NCBI GenBank assembly: GCA_030425705.1
Contig: JAUHZU010000016.1
Coordinates: 1-64,000 of the forward strand
Direction of reading: 5' to 3'
From: Phycisphaerae bacterium
GTDB lineage: Bacteria; Planctomycetota; Phycisphaerae; Phycisphaerales; Phycisphaeraceae
Length of the DNA: 64,000 bases
The translations under genes were made by a program, and so were the position numbers. Position 1 is the first letter of the stretch; each line of letters begins with the position of its first letter. Of this stretch, positions 1 through 9,404 are shown piece by piece. The notes beneath the pieces are model-generated. The model ran no database searches, was not told where the DNA came from, and saw only the letters and a program-made list of their open reading frames with translations.

Positions 1-54
1 AAGTCCGATAATGCCTGTTATGTATAACTGGCTCAAGTCCCGGGGCGGGGGCCT
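1..54. other. left edge, no gene seen
   Basis: Short edge sequence downstream of the minus-strand BFD gene. I see no convincing hairpin terminator or coding frame in it; a gene entering from the left cannot be judged from 54 bases. Confidence 0.4.
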
Positions 55-369
55 CTAATCGGCGTTTTTTGTGCCAGTATGGCCGTCTTCTGCGGCGCTG
101 TCCACGGCTTCACGGCGGCCGGTAGTTCGGAAGGTCGTCCGGCGTTTGGCGTATTCGGCCGGGCTCAGCGGGAGGTCCGGGTTGGTGTCGCCGGCCACGG
201 CCTGCTTGTGCAGGGACTTGAGGAACGGCACACACCAGCCGCAGCCGGTGCCGGCCGAGAGGCAGTCGCTGATCAGCGAGGCGACAGGCGGGCGTTCGCG
301 CTTGCAGTAGTTCACGATCTTCCGCTTGCTGACGTGGAAGCACAGGCAGACGTGGTCGTCGTCGTTCAT
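55..369 (-). CDS. BFD-like [2Fe-2S] protein
   Basis: A 104-residue protein whose first half is a BFD (bacterioferritin-associated ferredoxin-like) [2Fe-2S] domain. The four expected cluster ligands are visible as C8-x-C10 and C43-x2-C46, and the stretch between them has the helical pattern of the family. The last 50 residues are hydrophilic, rich in Arg, Asp and Ala, and probably disordered. Known BFD proteins release iron from bacterioferritin or act as small electron carriers; which applies here cannot be told, because no ferritin gene is adjacent. The ATG at 369 is fixed by a TACACT -10 hexamer six bases upstream, which predicts a leaderless mRNA. It is divergent from recR, with only 77 bp between the two start codons. 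Confidence 0.85.
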   Translation of the reverse strand: MNDDDHVCLCFHVSKRKIVNYCKRERPPVASLISDCLSAGTGCGWCVPFLKSLHKQAVAGDTNPDLPLSPAEYAKRRTTFRTTGRREAVDSAAEDGHTGTKNAD

Positions 370-381
370 GTCATCAGTGTA
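370..381 (-). promoter_or_regulatory. leaderless promoter of BFD gene
   Basis: TACACT (minus strand, 376-381) is followed by six bases and then the ATG at 369. Transcription would begin at or next to the start codon. No convincing -35 is seen. Confidence 0.5.
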
Positions 382-434
382 GACGAAGCCCTGTCACGCC
401 GAGCGTGCCGGAACCACTCGGCCGTCCGACGACC

Positions 435-446
435 TACAATGCCCGG
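435..446 (+). promoter_or_regulatory. leaderless promoter of recR
   Basis: TACAAT at 435-440 stands six bases before the recR ATG at 447, so the start site should fall on or beside the ATG. No Shine-Dalgarno sequence is present, in keeping with a leaderless message. No clear -35 hexamer is seen. Confidence 0.55.
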
Positions 447-1073
447 ATGACGACGCCGTCTGCCTACGACCAGTTGCTGGACCAGCTTGAGAAGTTGCCG
501 GGGATCGGCAGACGCTCGGCCGAGCGGATCGCGTTCCACCTGCTGCGTCAGCCGGCCGACGCGAGCGTGGCGCTGGCCCGTGCGTTGGAGGCGTTCCGCA
601 CTAACCTGCGGGTCTGCGGGGTGTGTGGGCATGTCACCGAGTCGGACCCGTGCCCGATCTGCACCGACCCGCAGCGCGATGGCACGGTCGTGCTTGTTGT
701 GGAACAACCCAGCGATGTGTTCGCGATCGAGCAGGCGGGCAGCTACCGAGGGCGTTACCACGTGCTGATGGGCCGGCTCGCACCGATGGAGGCGATCGGG
801 CCGGGCGACCTGAACATCCAGCCGCTGCTGGACCGCGTCCGTTCGAGACGTGGTGACGAAGACGGCGCAGTCCGCGAAGTGATCCTGGGCACGAACCCGA
901 CGCTCGAAGGCGACGGCACGGCGCTGTACCTGGCCGAGGCGTTGACGGAACTCGGCGTGTCGGTAACGCGTCTGGCGCGTGGCATGCCGACGGGCTCCTC
1001 GCTCCAGGGCGTGTCCAAGGCGGTGCTCAGCGACGCGGTACAGGCCCGAGTTCGGATGGACAGCCATCGCTGA
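447..1073 (+). CDS. recR: recombination mediator RecR
   Basis: RecR of 208 residues, close to the usual 200. It acts with RecF and RecO to load RecA at single-stranded gaps. In order: an N-terminal helix-hairpin-helix (LPGIGRRSAERIAFHLL), a four-Cys zinc finger (CGVCGH then CPIC), and a Toprim domain starting at VVLVVEQPSD, with RYHVLMGRLAPMEAIGP in place of the usual RYHVLGG loop. The frame stays open upstream to 405, but that extension would cross the TACAAT promoter, so the ATG at 447 is taken as the start. It precedes rpoN by 106 bp; whether the two are co-transcribed is unclear. Confidence 0.95.
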   Translation: MTTPSAYDQLLDQLEKLPGIGRRSAERIAFHLLRQPADASVALARALEAFRTNLRVCGVCGHVTESDPCPICTDPQRDGTVVLVVEQPSDVFAIEQAGSYRGRYHVLMGRLAPMEAIGPGDLNIQPLLDRVRSRRGDEDGAVREVILGTNPTLEGDGTALYLAEALTELGVSVTRLARGMPTGSSLQGVSKAVLSDAVQARVRMDSHR

Positions 1074-1179
1074 TCTGCCGCCCTTTTACACATCCGGCTA
1101 TGCTTTGATTCGCGCGGCGGGATCGCCGATGATATGTGGGTAACGCACGCCCTTTTCCCCTGACGTAAGGCTACCTCCG

Positions 1180-2709
1180 ATGCGGCTGGATACCGGACAA
1201 CACATGCGGATGGACCAGCGGATGAAGCTGGACCCGCGCATGATCCAGTCGATGGAGATCCTCCAGATGCCGATGCCGGCGTTGGAGGAGCGCATCGAGC
1301 AAGAGCTGGCCAGCAACCCCACCCTGGAGTTGGCACAGGGCGGCGAAGACCCCAGCGACCTGCGCGCTGAGCGCGAGCAGGCCCGCCGGGACGACCGCGA
1401 GGGTGAGCGTCCTCTGGTGGTCGAGAACGATCAGGACGGCAAGCATTCGGCCGACGACTTCGAGCGCCTGAGCAACCTCTCCGAGCAGTACGGCGAGGCG
1501 TGGGACGCGAACACGTCCGAGGGGTCCAGCGCGTTTGCGCGGCAGCGTGTTGCCAGCACGGCCGGCGACCGTGACGCGAAGCAGGACGCGATGGCGAACA
1601 CGCAGGCGCGCACCGCCTCACTCTACGACCAGCTCATCGCCCAGTGGCACCTGACTGACGCGCCCGAAGACATGCTGACGCTGGGCGACGTGCTCATCGG
1701 CCAGATCGATGCGGACGGCTACCTCCGCGCGAGCGACGATGAGCTGCTGCAGGAGGCCCCGGAAGACACGACGCCCGAGGCACTCGCCCGCGCGATCGAC
1801 CTGCTACAGCACCGGCTGGAGCCGCCGGGGCTCGCGGCGCGCGACCTGCGCGACTGCCTGCTATTGCAGATCGACGCGAAGCAGGACGAGGAGCCGACGC
1901 TCGACCTGTCCGTCCAGCGGGAGCTGGTGAGCAGCCACCTCAAAGACATCGAGCAGAACCGCTACCCGAAGATCGCCAAGGCGCTGAGCATGGAGATCGA
2001 CGCGATCAAGCAGGCGGTGCTGCACCTGCGGCAGTTCCATCCCCACCCCGGCCGGCTGCTCGCCAGCGACGAGGTGCGTTCGATCACGCCCGACGCGGTG
2101 ATTGAGTACGACGATGAGAACGATGTCTACACCGCGAAGCTGACCAACGGCATGCTGCCGCCGCTGACGATCAGCCGGGAGTACCAGGACCTCGCCAAGG
2201 ACAAGAACGAGGACAAGAAGACGCGCGACTTCGTGATGAAGAACCTGAGCAGCGCCAAGTGGCTGATCGAAGCGATCCAGCAGCGCAACAACACCCTGCT
2301 CCGCGTGATCGGCGTGGTCGTGCAGGCCCAGCGCGACTACTTCGACCAGGGGGCACAAGCGTTGCGCCCCCTGCCGATGACGCAGGTCGCGGACCAGCTC
2401 GGCGTGCATGTTGCGACGGTCAGCCGGGCGGTCAGCGAGAAGTACCTGCAGACGCCGCGCGGCATCCTGCCGTTGCGGATGTTCTTCTCCGGCGGGACCG
2501 AGTCGGAGGACGGTGAGCAGGTGGCCTGGGGTGCGATCCAGGCGAAGCTGCAGCAGATCGTTGACGAGGAAGATAAGACCAAGCCGATGACCGACGACCA
2601 GCTCGTCGACGCGCTCAAGCAGCAAGGCATCGAGATCGCCCGCCGCACCGTCGCGAAGTACCGCAAGGTGCAGAACATCCCCCCCGCCCGGCAGCGGCGC
2701 GAGTACTGA
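1180..2709 (+). CDS. rpoN: RNA polymerase sigma-54 factor
   Basis: Sigma-54 of 509 residues. The N-terminal activator-interacting region is typical (MRMDQRMKLDPRMIQSMEIL, then LEERIEQELASNPTLEL). Residues about 60-130 are acidic and low in complexity. The core-binding and helix-turn-helix domains follow (RPLPMTQVADQLGVHVATVS). The RpoN box near residue 487 reads ARRTVAKYRK, close to the canonical ARRTVTKYR. It directs transcription from -24/-12 promoters with an ATP-dependent activator. A purine-rich TAAGG about nine bases before the ATG at 1180 is the likely ribosome site. A sigma-54-like promoter lies in this window upstream of amtB. No enhancer-binding protein gene is seen here. Confidence 0.97.
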   Translation: MRLDTGQHMRMDQRMKLDPRMIQSMEILQMPMPALEERIEQELASNPTLELAQGGEDPSDLRAEREQARRDDREGERPLVVENDQDGKHSADDFERLSNLSEQYGEAWDANTSEGSSAFARQRVASTAGDRDAKQDAMANTQARTASLYDQLIAQWHLTDAPEDMLTLGDVLIGQIDADGYLRASDDELLQEAPEDTTPEALARAIDLLQHRLEPPGLAARDLRDCLLLQIDAKQDEEPTLDLSVQRELVSSHLKDIEQNRYPKIAKALSMEIDAIKQAVLHLRQFHPHPGRLLASDEVRSITPDAVIEYDDENDVYTAKLTNGMLPPLTISREYQDLAKDKNEDKKTRDFVMKNLSSAKWLIEAIQQRNNTLLRVIGVVVQAQRDYFDQGAQALRPLPMTQVADQLGVHVATVSRAVSEKYLQTPRGILPLRMFFSGGTESEDGEQVAWGAIQAKLQQIVDEEDKTKPMTDDQLVDALKQQGIEIARRTVAKYRKVQNIPPARQRREY

Positions 2710-2721
2710 GCGGTGGTTCCG

Positions 2722-3642
2722 CTAGCTCCCGCGTCGATTCACCATCCCGCCCAACACGTTGTCGCGCTCCGCAGCGGCTTCGTGCACCGCCAGGTAGTCG
2801 ATCGCGTTGCACCGCGCCGCGTCGGTGCTGGTTGTGATCGGAACCGGTGTGACGCCCCACCACCCCGCACGCAGCGCCGCAAAACGGTAGCCCAGCGATA
2901 CCAGCGTCCGTACCTCGGGCCGGTCCAGGAACGGCCCCCCTTCCGCGTGCGACTCAAACAGCACGCAGTGTGCCGGGTGCCGATCCAGCCACGGCCGGGC
3001 CGCCGCGAGCACACGCGGCTCGTGCCCCTCCACATCGAGCTTCACCAGACGCACCGGCAGCTTGTCGGCCGGGATCGGCAGCGCGTCCAGAAAACCGGTC
3101 GCCTCGCGCACCGTGATGTCGAGGGTGTTGCGCGTGGCATCGTCGGGCACGATGCCACGCCCGCCGGTGTCGTCCGGGCGGTAGCCCAGCTTGGCGTCGC
3201 CGTCGTGGTCGGACAGCCCGACGCGGTGGACGGTGGTGTTTGTCAGCCCGTTGAGCGCGAGCGACTGCTCCTGGAGTTCGGCGACATCGTGCTGCGGCTC
3301 GATCGCGTGGACGATGCCGGCGGGACCAACGAGCCGGGCGGCGCGGATGGTGTAGACGCCGAGGTTCGCGCCGATATCGACCACCGCGTCGCCGGTCCGG
3401 AGGATGCGGCGCAGGGCCCACGACACCCGCCGGTCGAAGTCGCCGGTCCAGTAGATCGGCCGGCCGACGTAGTCGTTGATCGGCACCCGCAGCACCCCCC
3501 CACCGCGGAGCCTTGCATCCACGACCTCGGGCTTTGCCGACAGCCGGCGCATCGGCGGCAGGTTCGCGAGCTTCCCCCCACCCTTCATCAGTGGGTAGCA
3601 ACGTGTGAGCGCGGCGAGGGTGGAGCGTAGACAGTTCTGCAT
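2722..3642 (-). CDS. FkbM family methyltransferase
   Basis: A 306-residue SAM-dependent methyltransferase of the FkbM type, which usually O-methylates sugars or other secondary metabolites. The glycine-rich SAM motif is VVDIGANLGVYTIRAARLVG around residue 88. The acidic loop after strand 2 (HAIEPQHDVAELQ) and the conserved VRLVKLDVEGHEPRVLAAA follow, all in FkbM order. It starts 15 bases after the glyA stop in the same direction, so it is probably read from the glyA transcript. Its 3' end lies 12 bp from the converging rpoN stop. The substrate is not evident; a one-carbon link to glyA is only positional. Confidence 0.85.
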   Translation of the reverse strand: MQNCLRSTLAALTRCYPLMKGGGKLANLPPMRRLSAKPEVVDARLRGGGVLRVPINDYVGRPIYWTGDFDRRVSWALRRILRTGDAVVDIGANLGVYTIRAARLVGPAGIVHAIEPQHDVAELQEQSLALNGLTNTTVHRVGLSDHDGDAKLGYRPDDTGGRGIVPDDATRNTLDITVREATGFLDALPIPADKLPVRLVKLDVEGHEPRVLAAARPWLDRHPAHCVLFESHAEGGPFLDRPEVRTLVSLGYRFAALRAGWWGVTPVPITTSTDAARCNAIDYLAVHEAAAERDNVLGGMVNRRGS

Positions 3643-3657
3643 GCCACACGGAAGGCG

Positions 3658-4941
3658 TTAGTGCGGCATCGGGAATCGCTTGCACAACTCGAGGACCTGG
3701 GCGCGGGCGTGCTGGATCTTCTGCTCGTCGCCGGCGGAGTTGATCACATCCACGATGATCTTTGCGACGTCCCGGATGTCGTCTTCCTGCAGGCCGCGGG
3801 TCGTGAGCGCGGGCGTGCCGAGGCGGACGCCGGAGGTCTGGAACGGGCTGCGCTCGTCGCGTGAGACGGTGTTTTTGTTGGTGATGATGCCCGCGTCGTC
3901 GAGCCACTGCGCCGCCATCTTGCCGGTGACCTCGGCGTGGCTGGGGCGGAGGTCGATGAGGACCAGGTGGTTCTCGGTCCCGCCGGTGGCGATGCTGAGC
4001 CCGCCGGCGACAAGGGTCTCGGCCAGGGCCTTGGCATTGCTGACGACCTGTGCCGCGTACTGCTTGAAGCTGGGCTTGAGGTTCTCGCCGAAATTCACGG
4101 CCTTAGCGGCGATGATGTGCATCAGCGGGCCGCCCTGCGTGCCGGGGAAGACGGCCTTGTCGATCTTCTTGGCGAGGTCCTCGACGTTGGTGAGGATGAG
4201 CCCGCCGCGCGGCCCGCGGAGGGTCTTGTGGGTCGTGGTGGTGACGACGTCGCAATGGGGGAACGGCGAGGGGTGCGCCCCGCCGGCGACGAGGCCGGCG
4301 ATGTGGGCCATGTCGCACATCAGCAGCGCGCCGCACTGGTCGGCGATGGCGCGGAAGCGCTCAAAGTCGATGACACGCGGGTAGGCCGAGTAGCCGCAGA
4401 TCAGCAGCTTGGGCTTGTGCTCCATGCACACCCGCTCGACCGCGTCGTAGTCGATGTAGCCCGCGTCATCGCGGGAGGTATCGTAGACCAGCGGGTAGTG
4501 CACCGGGTTGAACCACTTGCCGGACATCGACACCTTGCTGCCGTGCGTGAGGTGCCCGCCTTCGCTGAGTTCGATGGAGCAGAACGTGTCGCCCGGCTCG
4601 AGCAGCGCGAAGAAGACGGCCGTGTTCGCGTTGGCGCCGGAGTGCGGCTGGACGTTGGCGTAGCTGCAGCCGAAGAGCTGCTTGGCCCGCTCGATGGCGA
4701 GGGTCTCGACCTCGTCGTAGAAGTCGCAGCCGGAGTAGTATCGCTTGCCGGGGTAGCCCTCGGCGTATTTGTTGGTCATGATTGAGCCCGCGGCGGCCAT
4801 GACGGCGGGCGAAGCGTGGTTCTCGCTGGCGATCATCTCCAGCGTGTCTTCCTGGCGGAACGCCTCTTTCTGGATCAGGCGGGCGACCTCGGGGTCGGCA
4901 TGGGCCAGGGCGTTGTGCTGGGCTTCGGCGGTCGGGGTCAT
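3658..4941 (-). CDS. glyA: serine hydroxymethyltransferase
   Basis: PLP-dependent serine hydroxymethyltransferase of 427 residues, full family length. It interconverts serine plus tetrahydrofolate with glycine plus methylene-tetrahydrofolate in the cytoplasm. The PLP-binding lysine lies in [16 protein letters not shown]. The N-terminal signature [15 protein letters not shown] and [16 protein letters not shown] are canonical. It has its own TAGAAT -10 upstream (4993-4998) and continues into the FkbM methyltransferase after 15 bp. Confidence 0.97.
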   Translation of the reverse strand: MTPTAEAQHNALAHADPEVARLIQKEAFRQEDTLEMIASENHASPAVMAAAGSIMTNKYAEGYPGKRYYSGCDFYDEVETLAIERAKQLFGCSYANVQPHSGANANTAVFFALLEPGDTFCSIELSEGGHLTHGSKVSMSGKWFNPVHYPLVYDTSRDDAGYIDYDAVERVCMEHKPKLLICGYSAYPRVIDFERFRAIADQCGALLMCDMAHIAGLVAGGAHPSPFPHCDVVTTTTHKTLRGPRGGLILTNVEDLAKKIDKAVFPGTQGGPLMHIIAAKAVNFGENLKPSFKQYAAQVVSNAKALAETLVAGGLSIATGGTENHLVLIDLRPSHAEVTGKMAAQWLDDAGIITNKNTVSRDERSPFQTSGVRLGTPALTTRGLQEDDIRDVAKIIVDVINSAGDEQKIQHARAQVLELCKRFPMPH

Positions 4942-4992
4942 CGTCTACGCTCCGGGTGGGCGGTTATGGTGGGTCGGTGGGGATGAGATGGG

Positions 4993-4998
4993 ATTCTA
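4993..4998 (-). promoter_or_regulatory. candidate -10 of glyA
   Basis: TAGAAT on the minus strand, about 52 bases before the glyA ATG. The same hexamer precedes the propeller protein, clpC and pyrF genes. No clear -35. Confidence 0.4.
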
Positions 4999-5044
4999 TC
5001 GGCTTGCGCCGATGCTGCCCGGCCGGTCTTGGCGCGGCGTGATC

Positions 5045-8000
5045 CTACTGGCCCGAGGCAGGAACCGACTCGTTGTCGGGTGTGTCCAGGCCCGGCAGGT
5101 AGAGCACCGACCCGCCCTCCATCGCAAACGCGATCCCCTGCCCCGCGACTACCGCGCGGGTGGGTTCGAGCGGCCCGGGCAGCGGCGGGAGTGTGTACGA
5201 GCGGGTCAGCAGGCCGGTGTCGGCGTCGTGCAGATCGACGCGGTATCGCGCGTCAGGCGCTGCGGCCCGCCGGTTGATCGGGGGCTCGGCCGCGTTCAGC
5301 CCCGGCTGTTGAAGCACCAATGCGACAAGGGTTTGGCCGACCAATGCGTTGCGGACCGGACCGGCGTTCGACGGAGTCTCGCTGCGCCAGCGGAGACTGC
5401 CCAGACGGTCTACCGCGACGACACCGCGCGGGCCGTGCAGCAGCACCCCGCCCTGCATCGCCGCGAGGCGGACGCCCGGCTCGTTGCCCCCCCACGACAG
5501 CCGGAAACGTCCGCGGGTCACCACCTCGTCAGTCAGGCCGATGACTGTCACCATGCCGGTATCGTCCTCGATCGCGAGCACGCTGTTGATCACCCCGCTG
5601 CGGTCGGTCGCCAGACCATCGGTGAGCAGTTGACGCCAGCGGCTCTCGCCGGAGACCGCGTCGAAAACCATGGCTTCGCCCTGTGCCTGCCCTACCACCG
5701 CCACGCGGCCGTCACCCACGCCCACCGCGGCCGGCCGGAAGCCGACGTGCAGGTCGACTCGGTCCAGCACCGGGTTGCCGGTGTAGAGGTCCAGCAGGAC
5801 GATCTTGCCGTGCCCCAGTTCGATCTCTGGGCCCGACACCCCCGCCACCGCGAGGGTCCATGGGTCGTGCGCGGCGGCGGTAATGTCCTGCAGGCCGGTG
5901 TCGGCGACCCAGCGTGTCGTGCCGCGGTACCGATCGATGCCGATCACCCGCCCGGTCGGCCCGACTGCGCAGACCACCGACGGGCCGGCGAGTAGACGTG
6001 GCAGAGCCACCGGCCTTCGCCTGCCGCCGACGTTTGCATCGTCGGCCGGGGCATCCGGTTGGAGCATGGCGAGGTCGGCGGGCTCGGGCCAGAGCGGCCG
6101 ACCGGTCGCGCTGTCCAGGGCGTAGAGCTGTTGGGAGTCGATGGACCACACGAGGACCTGCCCCTGGTCGTCGGCGAGGACGGCGAGGTCGGCACCCTCG
6201 ATCGGCGTAGACCAGTGAGGTTTGCCAGGACGGGTCGGGTCCATTCGAGCAACTTCGCCCGCGGCGGTGTGGATGAACAGGCCGCCGCGCAGGGCAGAAG
6301 CATCCGTGTCGGCCGGTGGCAGGAGCAGCCGGCCGGGGATCAGCACGGGCTGGCCGAGCGCTCCCGCGAGGTGGGGCTCGCGGTCGGTCGGTTGCCCGAC
6401 GGCATCAAATGCCGCACGCCACTGCGCGATCGAAGTCGGCGAGCCCTCACGCAGCGGCATGGGCGGCTGCGCCTCACGTGCCAATCGATCGAGGAGCGCC
6501 TCGGCGTCACGGCTGCGGCGGGTTCGCTCGTAGTAGCCCAGAAGCGCACCGGCGGCGGTGTTGATCTGGTCCGGGGAGATCGCGCTGGCGTAGGCCTGCT
6601 GGTAGTGGCTGAGAGCGCCGGTCGGGTGCCCCTGCGCCTCGAGTTGTGCCCCCGCGGTGAGCAGCGCACGGGACGCGGCGAAGGCGAGCGGGTACCGGCG
6701 GGCGACCCGCGCGAGGGCGTCGGGCTCGGGCGCACCGGCCGCGAGCAGCGCCTCCAGTTCCTGGTCCGCCAGCGCGTCGTACCGCTGGTAGATCGACCGA
6801 CCGTGCGTGCGGACCAGCTTCAGGAGCTCGTTTTGTGCGGTGGCACCAGCCGGGCTGGTCGCGTTGGTGGCGGCCGGGTGGTACCCCGCCGCGGCGAGCG
6901 CGGGGTCGGCCATGACGGACTGGTAGTGCACGACCGCCCGGTCGGGGGCGTCCCGCCGGGCGTGGAATCGTCCGGCGTCCAGGTGGTAGGCGGCGACCTG
7001 CTCGGCCGTCACCACGGTCTGCGCCAACAGGTCCAGCAGACGGCTACGCAGGGCGTCCGAGGCGTTGCTCTGTTCCGCCGCCATCCGCCGGAGCCCGTCG
7101 ATCACGCGTTGCCGTTCCGCCTGCTGCGCCTCGCCCCGCAGCCGACCTACCGACGCCAGCGCGAACCCCAGCCCGTCGAGCACGGCGTTGTCGTTGTCGC
7201 CACGCTCGAGCGCGAGCGACGCCAGCGACATGCCGGGCCCGGGGTCGGTCGGCCGGGCCTCGACACGATCCACCAGCCGGGCGTAGGCGTGGTCCCAGCT
7301 CATGTAGGAACGGACAAACCCGTTGGCCGAGACCAGCACCTCCGCGTCGAGCGCGACGAGGTTACCGCCCAGGGTGTCGATCTCCGAAAGCACCGCGTGG
7401 TCGGCCATCCGAAGCGTGGTGATGCCCCGGTTGGTCGGGATCACGGCGAACTGCTCTGTGACCGCGCCCCGGCCGCGCGGCAGCGTGCCGGGATCAAGCG
7501 GGTGCACCCAGGCGACCTCGCCGCTGCGGCCGTCCCAGAGGACGACGTACGAGCGTGACACCATCAGCACCCGGTCCCCCGCGTCGAGGATGTACTGCGA
7601 GCCGACCAGACGGCGGTCGGCCTGCATCTCGCGCACCGTCCGCCCGTCCGCGGGGTCCAAGAGGTACAGCCGTTCCTCGGTCAACGCGAGCTGCACGACC
7701 AGCCCCGCTGGGGTCAGCACCGGCGGGGAGCTTACCCCCTCCGTGGCAAGACTCAGCCCGTTGAAGCCCCGGCTGCGGTCGTCGGCCAGCACACGCAGCC
7801 AGTTGTATGCACCGCTGTGCACGTCCAGCGACGCGGCGACAGCGATCTGGTCGGTCAGGAACAGCGTGTCGCCGGCGAGCATGAGCTGCGGCGTGATGCG
7901 CGCGGCGTCCGAGCCGTGACGCACCTGGACCAGCGCGATATGCCGGTACCAGCGCATCCGCCCGGTCGCGGCCTCGAACGACGCGAGCCACGTCGTCTGC

Positions 8001-9247
8001 ACGCCGGTGATGTTGGTCCGGCGGACCAACGCGAAGACCTGGCCTTGTGCCGTGACCGGCGTGCCGACAAAGTGTGACTGCTGCAACGCCGCCCCACCGC
8101 CACGCGCTTCATCCAGCTGGGTCGGCTCGCCCTCACCGATCTCGCCGGACCGGCGGGACCAACGCACCTCCCCGGTCCGCGCATCGACACACACCAGCAG
8201 GTTCGGCGGGACCGATTCCGCCCCGCCCCGCCCCTGGATCCCCCGGCAGTCGCCCAGCACCGCGAACACCCGCCCCCCCGACACGGCGACACCCCGCGTG
8301 TCCAGCCAGACCGGCTGGTTCAGCTCGATTCCACCCCGCCCGCCAAGCTCCTCGGGGTAGGCCCACAGCGGCTGGCCCGAGGCCCGGTCCAGTGCCTGAA
8401 GCTGCCGACCCGTGTTGACCAGCACCGATTCACCGACCGCCATGGGGAGCGAACGCAGGCCATCGAACATGGACGGCCCCTGCCCGGACGCGTTCGCGAT
8501 CGGCGCGTCCCACAGCGAAAGCTCCAGGCCCTCCGGCTCGGGGCCCGCGTCGATGAGCCCCCCCACCGCTTCGCCGTCCGGCAGCGCGAGACGCTCGGCG
8601 AAGCTGGCCAACTCGTCGGCCTTCGCCGGCTGCATCAGCGCAAGCCGCGACTGCGCGCGGTTGTACGCCTCCTCGTTGTTCCGCAGCGCCGCGCAAACAC
8701 CCTGGAGGTAGGCCACTCGGCCCTGGGTGTCCGGCTCGTCGGGGTGTCGACCGAGCGTCGTGAGCAGCTTGTCCGCGGCGGAGAGGTCGCCCCGCTCCAG
8801 GAGTCTGCCCGCGAGTTGCAGGCCGGCGTCCAGACCCGGCCGCGTCATGCCGTACCGGCGGTACGCCTCGCGTAGCGCGGGCAGCGAGCCGGTTGAGAGC
8901 GCCTCGGCCAACGCCCTCTCGCCCGATGCCGAGTACCGATCGCGGTAGGCCGCGAGCAGTTCCGGGTCACGCGACAGCTCTCGCCGGACCCACAACTCCG
9001 CATCGATGTAGACCCCGTCGCCCGCGGTGACGAGCTTGAACCGGGCGCCGTCGATCAGTTCCTGGAGCAGGTCTGCCGCGTCCGCGTAGCGGGCCGACCG
9101 CCGCAGATCATTTACCCGGGCCAGCCGCTGCTCGGTGGTGGGCTGGTCGTCGATCGTGACGCTGTCGGTCTGGGCCAAAGCACCACCGGCCCAGAGCCCG
9201 AAGGCCAGCCCCCCTACCCATAGACGGCGTAACAACTGCATCGGCAT
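5045..9247 (-). CDS. large exported double PQQ-like propeller protein
   Basis: A 1400-residue protein with an N-terminal signal peptide (LLRRLWVGGLAFGLWAGGALAQ). Residues about 30-210 are helical and TPR-like. Roughly 240-620 hold BamB/PQQ-type beta-propeller blades (LDRASGQPLWAYP, VDARTGEVRWSRR, FEAATGRMRWYRH, LDPADGRTVREM). Another helical solenoid with YERTRRSRDAEALLDRL follows, then a second propeller from about residue 990 (LDSATGRPLWPEP, IDRYRGTTRWVAD, FDAVSGESRWRQL). Blades of this kind usually bind proteins rather than PQQ. A periplasmic scaffold or envelope-assembly role is inference. The ATG at 9247 is chosen over GTG 9250 because a TAGAAT -10 ends six bases upstream. No TM anchor or sorting signal is seen at the C-terminus. 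Confidence 0.8.
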   Translation of the reverse strand: MPMQLLRRLWVGGLAFGLWAGGALAQTDSVTIDDQPTTEQRLARVNDLRRSARYADAADLLQELIDGARFKLVTAGDGVYIDAELWVRRELSRDPELLAAYRDRYSASGERALAEALSTGSLPALREAYRRYGMTRPGLDAGLQLAGRLLERGDLSAADKLLTTLGRHPDEPDTQGRVAYLQGVCAALRNNEEAYNRAQSRLALMQPAKADELASFAERLALPDGEAVGGLIDAGPEPEGLELSLWDAPIANASGQGPSMFDGLRSLPMAVGESVLVNTGRQLQALDRASGQPLWAYPEELGGRGGIELNQPVWLDTRGVAVSGGRVFAVLGDCRGIQGRGGAESVPPNLLVCVDARTGEVRWSRRSGEIGEGEPTQLDEARGGGAALQQSHFVGTPVTAQGQVFALVRRTNITGVQTTWLASFEAATGRMRWYRHIALVQVRHGSDAARITPQLMLAGDTLFLTDQIAVAASLDVHSGAYNWLRVLADDRSRGFNGLSLATEGVSSPPVLTPAGLVVQLALTEERLYLLDPADGRTVREMQADRRLVGSQYILDAGDRVLMVSRSYVVLWDGRSGEVAWVHPLDPGTLPRGRGAVTEQFAVIPTNRGITTLRMADHAVLSEIDTLGGNLVALDAEVLVSANGFVRSYMSWDHAYARLVDRVEARPTDPGPGMSLASLALERGDNDNAVLDGLGFALASVGRLRGEAQQAERQRVIDGLRRMAAEQSNASDALRSRLLDLLAQTVVTAEQVAAYHLDAGRFHARRDAPDRAVVHYQSVMADPALAAAGYHPAATNATSPAGATAQNELLKLVRTHGRSIYQRYDALADQELEALLAAGAPEPDALARVARRYPLAFAASRALLTAGAQLEAQGHPTGALSHYQQAYASAISPDQINTAAGALLGYYERTRRSRDAEALLDRLAREAQPPMPLREGSPTSIAQWRAAFDAVGQPTDREPHLAGALGQPVLIPGRLLLPPADTDASALRGGLFIHTAAGEVARMDPTRPGKPHWSTPIEGADLAVLADDQGQVLVWSIDSQQLYALDSATGRPLWPEPADLAMLQPDAPADDANVGGRRRPVALPRLLAGPSVVCAVGPTGRVIGIDRYRGTTRWVADTGLQDITAAAHDPWTLAVAGVSGPEIELGHGKIVLLDLYTGNPVLDRVDLHVGFRPAAVGVGDGRVAVVGQAQGEAMVFDAVSGESRWRQLLTDGLATDRSGVINSVLAIEDDTGMVTVIGLTDEVVTRGRFRLSWGGNEPGVRLAAMQGGVLLHGPRGVVAVDRLGSLRWRSETPSNAGPVRNALVGQTLVALVLQQPGLNAAEPPINRRAAAPDARYRVDLHDADTGLLTRSYTLPPLPGPLEPTRAVVAGQGIAFAMEGGSVLYLPGLDTPDNESVPASGQ

Positions 9248-9259
9248 CACCAGATTCTA
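9248..9259 (-). promoter_or_regulatory. leaderless promoter of propeller gene
   Basis: TAGAAT (minus strand, 9254-9259) is followed by CTGGTG and the ATG at 9247. This is the six-base spacing seen before recR and the BFD gene. Confidence 0.5.
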
Positions 9260-9355
9260 GCCCGTGGGACGCGGGCTGCGGCTGCGGGCCCACCCGACGG
9301 ACGCGTCGGCGGGCGGGATGTTCCTGAGCGTGCGACCCTACCGGCTTGATCGGCA

Positions 9356-9361
9356 TATACT
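9356..9361 (+). promoter_or_regulatory. candidate -10 of asd
   Basis: TATACT about 43 bases before the asd ATG at 9405. No good -35 is visible. Confidence 0.35.
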
Positions 9362-9404
9362 GGCCGGTTTGGCCTAAATCACACCCTGCCCACCGAGCGA
9401 CCCG

